Shown in pieces: positions 1 to 8,594 of a stretch of DNA of 64,000 nucleotides. Under the pieces are notes generated by a model. The model was not told the origin of the DNA, did not search any database, and saw only the letters and a program-made list of their open reading frames with translations. The position numbers and the translations under genes are program-made. The DNA lies in contig JAQUWU010000014.1 of assembly GCA_028692715.1 (NCBI GenBank), positions 24,115-88,114 on the forward strand, given 5' to 3'. Each line of letters begins with the position of its first letter. Positions within the stretch are counted from its first letter, which is position 1. Source of the stretch: Paludibacter sp. (GTDB lineage Bacteria; Bacteroidota; Bacteroidia; Bacteroidales; Paludibacteraceae).

Positions 1-37
1 TGAATGCTGTTTTTTTTAGGGTTAATTATGTAAGGAC

Positions 38-1705
38 TTACGCAACTTCCATTTCCGGTAAAAACAATTTCATATCTTCGTCTACGCTACCAATTGGTGC
101 AATTCCGAAGTTATTTACCAATACATTAGCTACATTTGGAGATAGAAAAGCTGGCAATGTTGGGCCTAAATGGATATTTTTTACACCTAAATGAAGCAAA
201 GCCAATAAAACAATCACTGCTTTTTGTTCGTACCATGCTATGTTGTAAGCAATTGGCAATTCATTAATATCATTTAACTCGAATACTTCTTTCAATTTTA
301 ATGCTATCATTACTAATGAGAAGCTATCATTACATTGTCCGGCATCGAGTACACGAGGAATTCCACCAATATCACCCAACGGTAATTTATTATAACGATA
401 TTTTGCACATCCAGCTGTCAGAATCACCGTGTCAGTTGGGAGTTTTTCTGCAAATTCAGTGTAATAATTACGGTCTTTCATACGTCCATCACAACCTGCC
501 ATCACAAAGAATTTACGGATAGCACCTGTTTTTACAGCATCAACCACCTTGTTGGCCAATGCAAAAACCTGTTCGTGTGCAAATCCACCTATTATTTCAC
601 CGGTTTCTATTTCTGTAGGGGCAGCAAATGTTTTAGCATGAGCAATCATTGCCGAGAAATCTTTCGGCTGTCCATCAGTACGGTCGGCAATATGTTTGAA
701 TTCTGGGAAACCTGATGCACCTGTTGTATAAACACGATCGACATAAGTTGCACTTTTACGTGGAGGAACAATACAATTTGTTGTAAATAGGACAACACCG
801 TTAAAAGTTTCGAAATCTGCAACCTGACTCCACCAGGCACCGCCATAGTTTCCTACAAAATGACTGTATTTTTTGAAAGCAGGATAGTAATGAGCTGGTA
901 ACATCTCGCTGTGTGTATAAACGTCAACGCCCGTTCCTTCAGTTTGTTTCAATAATTCTTCCATATCTTTCAAATCATGACCGCTTATCAAAATTCCCGG
1001 ATTATTACGGACGCCTAAATTAACTTTTGTTATTTCAGGATTTCCATAAGAAGTGGTATTAGCTTTATCAAGCAATGCCATTACAGTAACACCTGCTTTA
1101 CCGGTTTCTAATACTAATGCTGTTAATTCATCTGCTGAAAGTGAATCATCAGTTGTTGCCACCAACGCTTTTTGAACAAAGGCATGAACCGAATTATCAT
1201 CGTAGCCCAAATTATTTGCATGTTCTAAATAAGCTGCAATTCCTTTTAATCCATAAATCACCAGTTCGCGTAAAGATCGAACATCTTCGTTTTCGGTGGC
1301 AAGAACACCAACTAAAGCGGCTTTTTCTTCCATTTCGGCAACGGTTAGAGCTGTCCATGTAAGAATATCAAGATTCTCGTCGGAAATGGCAATTCCATTT
1401 TCCAATACACTCTTTTTTAATGTACTACGCAATTTAAAGCCATTGCGAATAGCGTCAATGAATCTTTTATCATCAAAGTTCGCATTAGTAATAGTCATAA
1501 ATAAACCATCATATACAAATCTATTCGCTTCAGCATTTTCAATATTTTTTTCGCGCAATAGCGTAGTATAATATGAAATCCCTTTTAATTGGTAAATAAT
1601 TAAATCTTGTAAAGCCGACACTTCGGGCGTTTTTCCACAAACTCCTTTAATCTCGCAACCTGTACCTTTTGCTGCCTCCTGGCATTGAAAACAAAACATG
1701 TCCAT
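38..1705 (-). CDS. hcp: Hybrid cluster protein (hydroxylamine reductase family), class I
   Basis: A cytoplasmic Fe-S enzyme of 555 residues. The family reduces hydroxylamine in vitro and acts as a nitric oxide reductase / protein S-nitrosylase in nitrosative stress; which reaction matters here is not visible. The N-terminal cluster ligands are C5, C8, C17 and C23, i.e. CX2CX8CX5C, the spacing of class I (anaerobe) enzymes. The expected hybrid-cluster ligands are all present: H243 (SGHDL), E267, C311 (TTNC), C405 (AGCDG), C433 (AGCAKY), C458 (GQCND), E493 and K495 (YEQK). Length is normal for the family. It is the last gene of a probable minus-strand group with a 4Fe-4S protein and a cupin, behind a divergent Crp/Fnr-type regulator. 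The gap of about 120 bases before it is filled by an inverted-repeat element. Confidence 0.96.
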   Translation of the reverse strand: MDMFCFQCQEAAKGTGCEIKGVCGKTPEVSALQDLIIYQLKGISYYTTLLREKNIENAEANRFVYDGLFMTITNANFDDKRFIDAIRNGFKLRSTLKKSVLENGIAISDENLDILTWTALTVAEMEEKAALVGVLATENEDVRSLRELVIYGLKGIAAYLEHANNLGYDDNSVHAFVQKALVATTDDSLSADELTALVLETGKAGVTVMALLDKANTTSYGNPEITKVNLGVRNNPGILISGHDLKDMEELLKQTEGTGVDVYTHSEMLPAHYYPAFKKYSHFVGNYGGAWWSQVADFETFNGVVLFTTNCIVPPRKSATYVDRVYTTGASGFPEFKHIADRTDGQPKDFSAMIAHAKTFAAPTEIETGEIIGGFAHEQVFALANKVVDAVKTGAIRKFFVMAGCDGRMKDRNYYTEFAEKLPTDTVILTAGCAKYRYNKLPLGDIGGIPRVLDAGQCNDSFSLVMIALKLKEVFELNDINELPIAYNIAWYEQKAVIVLLALLHLGVKNIHLGPTLPAFLSPNVANVLVNNFGIAPIGSVDEDMKLFLPEMEVA

Positions 1706-1722
1706 AATTTTTATTGATTTTT

Positions 1723-1824
1723 TAACCCCTAACCCCTAAAGGGGAAAAAAAGTTGTTAGTATAATTGATAATTAAAAATTTATTTTAAAAACGCAAATAA
1801 AAAAAATTCCTCTTTAGGGGGTAG
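1723..1824. repeat. Intergenic element bounded by CCCCTAAAGGGG-type inverted repeats
   Basis: The left edge carries AACCCCTAACCCCTAAAGGG (from 1724) and the right edge carries the inverse form CCTCTTTAGGGGGTA (1809-1823). Between them is plain AT-rich sequence. It fills almost the whole gap between hcp and the upstream ferredoxin-type gene. A very similar element sits one gene upstream at 2741-2842, and half-copies occur near 17434, 43303, 44773 and 51441. The inverted edges are directly visible; that it is a mobile (MITE-like) element is inference. Confidence 0.6.
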
Positions 1825-1828
1825 AGAT

Positions 1829-2734
1829 TTACACCCATTCCTCTTTAAGTATTTCACCTTTAATGCCTACCACAATGAGTTTTACAGGAACTTTTCTGCC
1901 GGCTTCGGCTATAGCTTTTTGAGCCAATCTGAGCATTCCACCACAACATGGCACTTCCATAACGACCACCGTGAGTGTGTTAATTTGCGAATTGAGGATC
2001 ATGCTCTTTAATTTATCTAAATATACATCCTGATTTGTATCTAATTTTGGACAAGCAATTGCCAATGATTTACCGGTAAGAAGTCTGTCATGAAAATCGG
2101 CAATACTATAAGCCACACAATCGGCCGCAAAAACCACATCAGCATTTTTAAAATAGGCTGCTTCAGGATTTAATAAATGCAATTGCACAGGCCATTGACG
2201 CAGTTGTGACGTTGCAGGAGCAGCTTGCTCTTGAGTATTTACCATTTTGAAAGAAGGAGTTGCAGCAGGAGAAAAACTCATTTCACGACTTCCGGGACAA
2301 CCGCCACCTGAATGATTGTGTTGTAATGGAGCAACTGCCGGTTTTGTAGCGCAACTGGCACCACTATGGTTATGAACTTGTGCAAAATCAACATTTATTC
2401 CTTTATTTTTTAAATAACCTACAGCTTGTTTCAAATAATCAGTTTCACCGTGATCTTTCAAATGTTTCAAGTGAGCAATTATTGTTTTCTCACCTTTTGG
2501 AATTATACGTTCGAGAGTTGCAATTTCGTCATAAGGTTCAGCTTCACGCTCCTCCAGGGTTATTGCTCCTACCGGACAATCGCCAATACAAGCACCAAGT
2601 CCGTCGCAAAATAACTCACTGACCATACGTGCTTTGCCATCTATCATCTGAAGTGCTCCTTCATGACAACCTGTTACACAAGCTTCGCAACCATTACAAA
2701 GTTCTTCGTCTATTTTTATTATTGTTCGTTTCAT
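1829..2734 (-). CDS. 4Fe-4S dicluster ferredoxin-type protein linked to hcp
   Basis: A protein of 301 residues with an N-terminal ferredoxin module. The first motif is C13, C16, C19, C23 (CX2CX2CX3C); the second is C43, C49 and C53 followed by Pro. Residues about 110-150 form a linker with two HNHSG repeats and nearby cysteines, which could bind metal. The C-terminal half (about 180-301) is a separate alpha/beta domain with CXA, ACP and PCCGG cysteine motifs. Proteins of this architecture are commonly found next to hcp in anaerobes and are presumed to pass electrons to Hcp; that partnership is inferred from position. It lies between hcp and a cupin gene, all on the minus strand. The start ATG at 2734 precedes the ferredoxin motif by the usual distance. 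Confidence 0.85.
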   Translation of the reverse strand: MKRTIIKIDEELCNGCEACVTGCHEGALQMIDGKARMVSELFCDGLGACIGDCPVGAITLEEREAEPYDEIATLERIIPKGEKTIIAHLKHLKDHGETDYLKQAVGYLKNKGINVDFAQVHNHSGASCATKPAVAPLQHNHSGGGCPGSREMSFSPAATPSFKMVNTQEQAAPATSQLRQWPVQLHLLNPEAAYFKNADVVFAADCVAYSIADFHDRLLTGKSLAIACPKLDTNQDVYLDKLKSMILNSQINTLTVVVMEVPCCGGMLRLAQKAIAEAGRKVPVKLIVVGIKGEILKEEWV

Positions 2735-2740
2735 ATTATT

Positions 2741-2842
2741 TACCCCTAACCCCTAAAGGGGAACTTAGTTAGCAATGTTTTTACATTTATTATAATTTTT
2801 GATTCTTAACTCTTAAAGTCCCCTTTAGGGGATTTAGGGGTA
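2741..2842. repeat. Second CCCCTAAAGGGG-type inverted-repeat element in the hcp group
   Basis: The left edge reads TACCCCTAACCCCTAAAGGG (2741-2760). The right edge, read on the minus strand, is TACCCCTAAATCCCCTAAAG and so on (2842 backwards), so about 26 bases are inverted with one or two changes. The interior is AT-rich and non-coding. The element occupies nearly all of the space between the cupin and the ferredoxin-type gene. Each GGGG/CCCC arm also folds on itself, so the transcript would carry hairpins between the genes. Confidence 0.65.
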
Positions 2843-2844
2843 AA

Positions 2845-3198
2845 TTATTTAATCATTGTCAACAGCATTTTAAGCTGCTCTTTTGCTATTACTGCATGAC
2901 GGATATTAGCCGGCATAATTATACTCTCTCCAACTTTTAGTTCGTGTAATTTTCCATCAATAATTATTTCGCCAACGCCATCCAAAACCTGAACAATAGC
3001 ATCAAAAGGTGCAGTATGTTCACTTAAGAATTCGCCTTTATCAAATGCAAATAATGTTATGTTTCCTTTTTCATTACGTATAATGATTTTGCTCACTACA
3101 GAGCCTTCGGCATATTGAACTTTTTCAATCATATTAAACTTTTCAGCAGTTGGAAATGATTTTTTTTCGGCTTTTGGTGCCATTTTAAATTCACTCAT
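2845..3198 (-). CDS. Small cupin-domain protein
   Basis: A protein of 117 residues, essentially one cupin beta-barrel. The cupin core covers roughly residues 45-112, with the typical Gly-rich turns (VLDGVGE, LKVGESI) and a C-terminal histidine motif IRHAVIA. The first conserved metal-binding His cluster appears only as SEHTAPFDA, so metal binding is uncertain. It is the first gene after the inferred promoter at 3277-3304 and probably leads the transcript through the ferredoxin-type gene to hcp. Cupins are often found beside hcp in Bacteroidota and Clostridia; their role there is not established. The alternative is a stand-alone sensor or isomerase-type cupin. Confidence 0.8.
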   Translation of the reverse strand: MSEFKMAPKAEKKSFPTAEKFNMIEKVQYAEGSVVSKIIIRNEKGNITLFAFDKGEFLSEHTAPFDAIVQVLDGVGEIIIDGKLHELKVGESIIMPANIRHAVIAKEQLKMLLTMIK

Positions 3199-3276
3199 AA
3201 TTTTATATTGTTTTAGTTTACTCTATTAATATGGTATAATTTAGTAATTTTGCAATTCCATTTCTGATTGACACTG

Positions 3277-3304
3277 CAAAAGTATAGAACTAGAAACAAT
3301 CAAA
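3277..3304 (-). promoter_or_regulatory. Bacteroidota-type promoter of the cupin/ferredoxin/hcp group
   Basis: On the minus strand TTTG (3304-3301) is followed after 16 bases by TACTTTTG (3284-3277), matching the TTTG...TAnnTTTG pattern of the Bacteroidota primary sigma factor. Transcription would start near 3270, about 70 bases before the cupin ATG. The -33 box overlaps the edge of the palindrome at 3302-3325. Confidence 0.6.
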
Positions 3305-3325
3305 GTGTAACAATTGTTACACTTT
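3302..3325. promoter_or_regulatory. Perfect 24-bp palindrome, likely operator of the adjacent Crp/Fnr-type regulator
   Basis: The half-site AAAGTGTAACAA is followed directly by its exact inverse TTGTTACACTTT. The inner TGTAAC...GTTACA resembles sites of Crp/Fnr-superfamily regulators, including those controlling hcp genes. Its centre is about 43 bases upstream of the inferred hcp-side start point, close to the class II activator position of -41.5. It also lies 28 bases before the regulator's own ATG, so autoregulation is likely. Binding itself is inferred. Confidence 0.75.
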
Positions 3326-3353
3326 AAAATTAAATTCAATTTATTTCAAGAAA

Positions 3354-4016
3354 ATGAATAAAATAGATCCCGAATGGAATAACTTTCATAAAATTAACGA
3401 GGATGATAGCGGTTTTCCGGCTGATTTGAAATATAATATTAGAATTTACAAGAAAAATGAACTGATTTTCAGACAAGGTGACTTGTGTGATGCTTTGAAT
3501 ATATTGATGAGTGGTTCTGTGAAAACGGAGATGATCACTGAAAATGGTAATTTAATGGGTATCGAAATCATAAAAGCACCTCGTCCATTAGCACCTGCAT
3601 TTTTATTTTCTAATAATAATCGATTTCCAGTAGATGTTACAACTCTTGAAGATGCTGAAGTTTTAATCATTCCAAAAGCTGAAGTTATTCGACTGATGAG
3701 TATACAGCCGGACTTTATGCAACAATTTTTAACTCACAATGCTAATCGGACTCAATTTCTGACCAACAGACTACAGTTACTCTCCATTAAAACGTTGAAA
3801 GGAAAAATAGCTCACTTTCTGCTCGAACAAGCAGCAGAGCATGGTAATACATTCACTATAAACCGTAATCAGACTGAACTGGCTGATTTTTTTGGAGTAG
3901 CCAGACCTTCATTAGCACGAAGCTTGTCTGAAATGATTCAGGAAGGAGTTATCATTATCAATAAAAAAGAATATATAGTACTTAATAATAAGAGTTTAAG
4001 AGATTTATTAGTATAA
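3354..4016 (+). CDS. Crp/Fnr-family transcriptional regulator
   Basis: A regulator of 220 residues. Residues about 25-120 form a cyclic-nucleotide-binding-type sensory barrel (RIYKKNELIFRQGD, GSVKTEM), followed by the long dimer helix and a winged helix-turn-helix at about 165-195 (NQTELADFFGVARPSLARS). There are no Fnr-type clustered cysteines, so the signal is not an Fnr-style Fe-S cluster; haem or nitric oxide sensing is possible but cannot be read from the sequence. It is divergent from the hcp group with a shared perfect palindrome between them. I infer that it activates the hcp group under nitrosative stress and controls its own gene. Confidence 0.9.
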   Translation: MNKIDPEWNNFHKINEDDSGFPADLKYNIRIYKKNELIFRQGDLCDALNILMSGSVKTEMITENGNLMGIEIIKAPRPLAPAFLFSNNNRFPVDVTTLEDAEVLIIPKAEVIRLMSIQPDFMQQFLTHNANRTQFLTNRLQLLSIKTLKGKIAHFLLEQAAEHGNTFTINRNQTELADFFGVARPSLARSLSEMIQEGVIIINKKEYIVLNNKSLRDLLV

Positions 4017-4051
4017 GGTAAACACTTGTTAATTCACTAACTATCTGCTTT

Positions 4052-4091
4052 CAGTATTATTAAAGATAGAATTAATCTTTTCATAATACTG
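4052..4091 (+). terminator. Possible terminator after the Crp/Fnr gene
   Basis: CAGTATTAT and ATAATACTG form an inverted repeat with a second short inner pairing (AAGAT/ATCTT), 35 bases after the stop codon. There is no clean T-run behind it, so the call is tentative. Confidence 0.35.
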
Positions 4092-4242
4092 ATTAATAAT
4101 TTATCTCACTAATCAGACAATCGGTCAAAAATAAATCAATTTGTAGTTAAAATCACTTATTTATAGCTTTCATTAAAATATCTTATCCATTTGTCATTAA
4201 AATCTATTATTTAATAAATATAAGATAAAAAACGATTTAAAA

Positions 4243-4273
4243 TTTGTATTATTGAAATATAATTGTAAATTTG
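4243..4273 (+). promoter_or_regulatory. Promoter of rho with a long leader
   Basis: TTTG (4243-4246), 19 bases, then TAAATTTG (4266-4273) is a textbook Bacteroidota promoter. It gives a leader of about 115 bases before the rho ATG. Together with the hairpin at 4052-4091 this accounts for most of the 380-base gap 4017-4396; nothing else is evident there. Long rho leaders allow autogenous attenuation in other bacteria, which is only a possibility here. Confidence 0.75.
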
Positions 4274-4396
4274 CAAAGATTTCTAATCACAAAAGCATTC
4301 CCGCTTTTATTTCATCAATCTAAAAAAAATTCATTCACCATTTAACGTTGTTTTTCCAGGAGGAAAATACCCCAAAAAACGTTTATTCATCATTTT

Positions 4397-6265
4397 ATGA
4401 GCAATTACACTATTTTGCAATTGAATGCGAAAGATTTGTCCGAACTTAAGGACATCGCAACAGAATTAGGTTTAAAAGTAACTAATTCAACTAAAAAAGA
4501 AACTCTGGTCTATGACATTCTGGACCAACAAGCTGTTGTAAATGCGCAACGCAAAACCAGCACCCTTGAAAATCAGTCGGCGGAACGAAAAAAACGACTT
4601 CGCGTACCGATTAAAAAGAATTCCGAACAAAAAGTATCATCCTCTGATAGTTCATCAACAACTCCCGTTGAAGATAAACCTATAAAAACAGAAGAAAAAA
4701 AAGTAATTAAAGAACCTGTAAAAAGGGAAATAATTAAAGTTGAAAAGGTAACCGAAGTAAAAGAAGTTGTGGCAGAGGAAAAACCTCAAGCAGCAGAAAA
4801 GAAAACAACAAGGAAACCTGCAAAAGCTAAGGCTAAGCCTAAAGTGGTTAGTCCTGCTACGGCAGTAAAACCCGAAGAGGAAAAAGCTGAAGTAAAAACT
4901 ACCGAAGTTCCAGTACCGGTTCCAACAAAAGTATTTGTTTTAGAAAACAAACAAAAAAAAGAAACTAAAGTTGAGGATGTTAAAAGTACTCCTGAAACTG
5001 TTTCAGAAGTGGCAACGGAGATTGTTCCTGAAGTCGTAAAAGTAAATGAACCTCGGGATTTAAAACCAAAAATCAACAATCACCAGAACAATACGAATCG
5101 TAATAAATTTAATAGTCATAAAGACAATAATGAAAAGCAGTTTGATTTTGACGGCATCCTGGATGGAACAGGAACGCTGGAAATGATGGCTGATGGGTAT
5201 GGTTTTCTTCGTTCTGCAGATTACAATTATCTTGCTTCACCTGACGACATTTATGTTTCTCAGTCCCAAATTAAACTTTTTGGATTAAAAACCGGAGATA
5301 CGGTATCGGGCGCTATTCGTCCACCAAAAGAAGGTGAAAAATACTTTCCTTTAATCAAAGTAGGTAAAATCAATGGTCGTTCACCTGAATATGTACGTGA
5401 CCGTGTTCCATTTGAACACCTCACTCCTCTTTTCCCTGACACAAAATTTAATTTGTGTAGTGGAAAAAACGATACATTATCAACTCGAATTGTTGATTTA
5501 TTTTCACCAATTGGTAAAGGTCAGCGTGGATTAATTGTGGCACAACCTAAAACCGGTAAAACCGTATTATTGAAAGAGATTGCCAATGCAATTGCTGCTA
5601 ATCATCCTGAAGTGTATATGATTGTTTTACTGATAGATGAACGTCCTGAAGAAGTAACAGACATGGCTCGTAGCGTACGTGCTGAAGTTGTTTCGTCTAC
5701 TTTTGACGAACCGGCAGAACGCCATGTGAAAGTTGCCAGTATGGTTCACGAAAAAGCAAAACGAATGGTTGAATGTGGTCAGGATGTTGTAATTCTATTA
5801 GACTCAATTACCCGTTTGGCACGTGCTTATAATACTGTTTCACCAGCTTCAGGAAAAATTCTTTCAGGGGGTGTGGATGCTAACGCACTACACAAGCCAA
5901 AACGATTCTTCGGAGCGGCTCGTAATATCGAAAATGGTGGTAGTTTGACCATTATTGCTACTGCATTAACTGAAACAGGTTCCAAAATGGATGAAGTTAT
6001 CTTCGAAGAATTTAAAGGGACAGGTAATATGGAACTTCAACTCGATCGTAAACTATCCAACAAACGTATTTTCCCTGCTGTTGATATTATGGCTTCGAGT
6101 ACACGTCGTGACGATTTATTACTGGATAAAGATACATTGAACCGTATGTGGATTTTGCGCCGTCATTTGGCTGACATGAACTCTATGGAAGCAATGGAAT
6201 TCCTGAAAGAAAGAATGGAAAGAACTGAAAATAATGATGAATTTCTCGTTTCGATGAACGGATAA
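4397..6265 (+). CDS. rho: Transcription termination factor Rho with extended charged insertion
   Basis: An RNA-dependent hexameric ATPase/helicase of 622 residues, against about 420 in E. coli. Residues 1-45 are the Rho N-terminal helical domain. Residues about 50-240 are a Lys/Glu/Val/Pro-rich low-complexity insertion, followed by an Asn-rich stretch ([12 protein letters not shown]). The cold-shock-like RNA-binding domain follows at about 250-325 ([10 protein letters not shown]). The ATPase core has Walker A at about 380-390 (PKTGKT) and Walker B at about 465 ([11 protein letters not shown]). Long N-terminal insertions are known in Rho of Bacteroidota, where they can help RNA binding or phase separation. 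It has a strong promoter and its own terminator, so it is monocistronic. Confidence 0.97.
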   Translation: MSNYTILQLNAKDLSELKDIATELGLKVTNSTKKETLVYDILDQQAVVNAQRKTSTLENQSAERKKRLRVPIKKNSEQKVSSSDSSSTTPVEDKPIKTEEKKVIKEPVKREIIKVEKVTEVKEVVAEEKPQAAEKKTTRKPAKAKAKPKVVSPATAVKPEEEKAEVKTTEVPVPVPTKVFVLENKQKKETKVEDVKSTPETVSEVATEIVPEVVKVNEPRDLKPKINNHQNNTNRNKFNSHKDNNEKQFDFDGILDGTGTLEMMADGYGFLRSADYNYLASPDDIYVSQSQIKLFGLKTGDTVSGAIRPPKEGEKYFPLIKVGKINGRSPEYVRDRVPFEHLTPLFPDTKFNLCSGKNDTLSTRIVDLFSPIGKGQRGLIVAQPKTGKTVLLKEIANAIAANHPEVYMIVLLIDERPEEVTDMARSVRAEVVSSTFDEPAERHVKVASMVHEKAKRMVECGQDVVILLDSITRLARAYNTVSPASGKILSGGVDANALHKPKRFFGAARNIENGGSLTIIATALTETGSKMDEVIFEEFKGTGNMELQLDRKLSNKRIFPAVDIMASSTRRDDLLLDKDTLNRMWILRRHLADMNSMEAMEFLKERMERTENNDEFLVSMNG

Positions 6266-6291
6266 TTAGTATTTAGTTTATAGTGAATTGA

Positions 6292-6322
6292 AAATCGTCT
6301 GAGAAATCGGACGATTTTTTTT
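6292..6322 (+). terminator. Rho-gene intrinsic terminator
   Basis: AAATCGTC and GACGATTT form a stem with an inner GA/TC extension, followed by a run of eight T residues. It lies 27 bases after the rho stop codon. Confidence 0.85.
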
Positions 6323-6463
6323 ATCAAATTGTTTTCTAATAAGAAACAAGTAATTATCATTTTAAATATGAGTAGTTATTTTATTTTGACTTTTATATTG
6401 TACAATAATTTACTAAATAAAATGTTTTACATTTGTATTTATAATTATAATAAAAAATTAATA

Positions 6464-7411
6464 TGAGAAATTTAAAAAAAACAGGCTTTTTCCTTTTAAC
6501 TATCGTTTTCATTTTCTTTACTTCCTGCGAAAAAAATGAAGTTGTAAATTTAACGATCGATAAATCAGACCTTAACCTTAAAAGTTGTAAATTTAACGAT
6601 CGATAAATCAGACCTTAACCTTAAAATTGGCGAAGTTGATTCTGTTGTAGTTTCAATTGAAGTTTCAGGTGACGTAAGCAAATTACCAATTAATTATACA
6701 AGTAGTAATTCGTCCATTGTCCTTATAGAAGAAAGCACTGTCACTGAATCTCAGTCGAAAACGACAACAAAAAGCACTGGAGTTAGTACAAAAACCTTTC
6801 GTATAACAGGAAATAATGTTGGAACTACCACCATAACTTTTCAATCCGGTGAAAAAACATATAGTTGTAGCATTACAGTAGATGATCAAATACTTCCCGT
6901 AATGACGCAAGGAGAATTATGGTATTTTGGAGATGCTTATGAAACAGGAATTTCTAACAATTTCACTTTATATTTAGGTACTGCAGGCATTAATATGGAT
7001 GATTTGTCAGGTTCAGGAGAAGTTATTTTTCTCGAACTTAATACTGATCCTACGGTAACTGATAATCTACCGACAGGCACTTACGAAATGACCGATCTTG
7101 ATTCAAATAAGTTCTTACCTTTCACATTGGTACCTGCATTTGTAATGAATGATAATCTTTGGGGAAGTTGGTATTTTGGTAATACAAGTAACGATATTGT
7201 AACCGGATCGGCTGTTGTAACGGTTGATAATAACATATATAACATCGAGTATACCCTAATTGATTATTATGGTAATACAATATCAGGTACATTTCATAAC
7301 CCAATTACATTTATTGATGCAACTGCTAATAATGCTCCTGCAAATATAAAAAGCCTCAATAACATAAGAAAAGAGAGACATATTGTAAAGCTTTCAAGAA
7401 GAATAAAATAA
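6464..7411 (+). pseudogene. Secreted lipoprotein gene broken by an A-run change and a 43-bp duplication
   Basis: The ATG at 6464 begins MRNLKK and hits a stop at 6497-6499. If the A7 run at 6475-6481 had eight bases, the frame would run into an ideal lipoprotein signal (TGFFLLTIVFIFFTSC, Cys at the lipobox end). That frame then meets a stop inside the 43-bp tandem duplication at 6541-6626. After the second copy the frame is open to 7411, giving an Ig-like beta-rich region (about 6584-6900) and a domain starting at MTQGELWYFGDAY. With one A restored and one repeat copy removed the product would be 301 residues. The net shift (-1 plus 43) is a multiple of three, so the start ATG and the downstream ORF are in register. 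I do not recognise the family. It has its own terminator. Confidence 0.8.
6541..6626 (+). repeat. Perfect 43-bp direct tandem duplication
   Basis: Bases 6541-6583 and 6584-6626 are identical. Each copy encodes VVNLTIDKSDLNLK in the lipoprotein frame. Because 43 is not a multiple of three the second copy shifts the frame. It contains the palindromic ATCGAT/CGATCG motif. Confidence 0.97.
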
Positions 7412-7426
7412 TTCTCCTCTACTAAA

Positions 7427-7462
7427 AAAAAGTGGCATTTATTATTAAATGTCACTTTTTTT
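7427..7462 (+). terminator. Terminator after the lipoprotein gene
   Basis: AAAGTGGCATTTA and TAAATGTCACTTT pair with one mismatch around a short loop, followed by a T-run. It sits just before the fabG promoter. Confidence 0.85.
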
Positions 7463-7495
7463 TACACAAAACCGACCATAACATGCAGGTTTTTC

Positions 7496-7524
7496 TTTGA
7501 TTTTAGAAAAAAGAACTATCTTTG
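7496..7524 (+). promoter_or_regulatory. fabG promoter
   Basis: TTTG (7496-7499), 17 bases, then TATCTTTG (7517-7524). The start point would be near 7531, about 40 bases before the ATG. Confidence 0.7.
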
Positions 7525-7570
7525 CAGCCGTATTTTTAAAAGTTCATTCATAAAAAAACATACAATAAAC

Positions 7571-8317
7571 ATGAAATTATTAGAAGGAAAAGTAGCTATT
7601 GTAACTGGTGCTGCCCGTGGAATCGGTAAAGCCATTGCATTGAAATTGGCCAGCGAAGGTGCTGACATTGCATTTACCGATTTAGTAATCGATGAAAATG
7701 CCATGAATACTCAGAAAGAAATTGAAGCGTTGGGCGTTAAAGCAAAAGGATTTGCTTCGAATGCCGCTAATTTCGAAGAAACACATACTGTAGTAGCTGA
7801 AATTGTTAAAGAATTTGGACGTATCGATGTATTGGTAAACAATGCAGGAATTACTAAAGATGGCTTAATGATGCGCATGAGCGAAGGCCAGTGGGATGCA
7901 GTTATTAATGTAAATTTAAAATCTGCCTTTAACTTTATCCACGCCTGTACTCCCATAATGATGAAACAAAAATCGGGAAGCATTATCAATATGAGTTCAG
8001 TGGTGGGTGTTTCAGGAAATGCTGGACAAGCAAACTATTCTGCCTCTAAAGCCGGACTGATTGGTTTAGCAAAATCGGTGGCTAAAGAATTAGGTTCCCG
8101 CGGAATCCGTGCAAATGCTATTGCTCCCGGATTTATCGAAACTGAAATGACACAAGCTCTAACAGATGAACAACGGGCAAAATGGAACGAAGTAATTCCA
8201 TTGCGACGTGGTGGTAGCCCCAATGAAGTAGCTAAAGTTACTCTATTCCTTGCCTCTGATTTATCCAGTTATGTAAGCGGACAGGTTATTGCTGTTTGTG
8301 GCGGAATGAACACTTAA
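7571..8317 (+). CDS. fabG: 3-oxoacyl-[acyl-carrier-protein] reductase
   Basis: A short-chain dehydrogenase of 248 residues that reduces 3-oxoacyl-ACP with NADPH in fatty acid elongation. Visible motifs are the cofactor loop TGAARGIG (12-19), NNAG (90-93), the catalytic Ser at 142/143 and YSASK with Y156 and K160. The C-terminal segment (SSYVSGQVIAVCGGMNT) is typical FabG. It stands alone with its own promoter and terminator, not in a fab cluster. A general SDR of another substrate is possible, but the sequence through the active-site and substrate regions looks like housekeeping FabG. Confidence 0.93.
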   Translation: MKLLEGKVAIVTGAARGIGKAIALKLASEGADIAFTDLVIDENAMNTQKEIEALGVKAKGFASNAANFEETHTVVAEIVKEFGRIDVLVNNAGITKDGLMMRMSEGQWDAVINVNLKSAFNFIHACTPIMMKQKSGSIINMSSVVGVSGNAGQANYSASKAGLIGLAKSVAKELGSRGIRANAIAPGFIETEMTQALTDEQRAKWNEVIPLRRGGSPNEVAKVTLFLASDLSSYVSGQVIAVCGGMNT

Positions 8318-8345
8318 TCAGTTGATAATTAATATTTAATAGTAT

Positions 8346-8383
8346 AAGAAACGTTTCAAAGAAATTTGGAGCGTTTCTTTTTG
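8346..8383 (+). terminator. fabG terminator
   Basis: AAGAAACG and CGTTTCTT pair across an 18-base loop that can itself form TTTC/GAAA, followed by T5. Confidence 0.7.
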
Positions 8384-8594
8384 AGCGAAAAACACACAAA
8401 GTTGCAACTTCAATAGCTATAGTCTATTAAAATTATACTTTGATAAACTTGAATGAAGTATTTGGGAAGATAGAATTCGGGAGTACTTTAATCCAATTAA
8501 ACAAAAAGAATAAATGGTACATTATGTTATTCCTATGCATAAATAAAGATGATAATACTAAACTATTTTTTATCATCCCTTAAATGCAAAAGGA

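Noticed and set aside
5260-5442. Antisense ORFs within rho, and similar antisense ORFs inside other large genes
   Set aside because: They mirror the codon pattern of the real genes and show no domains or promoters.
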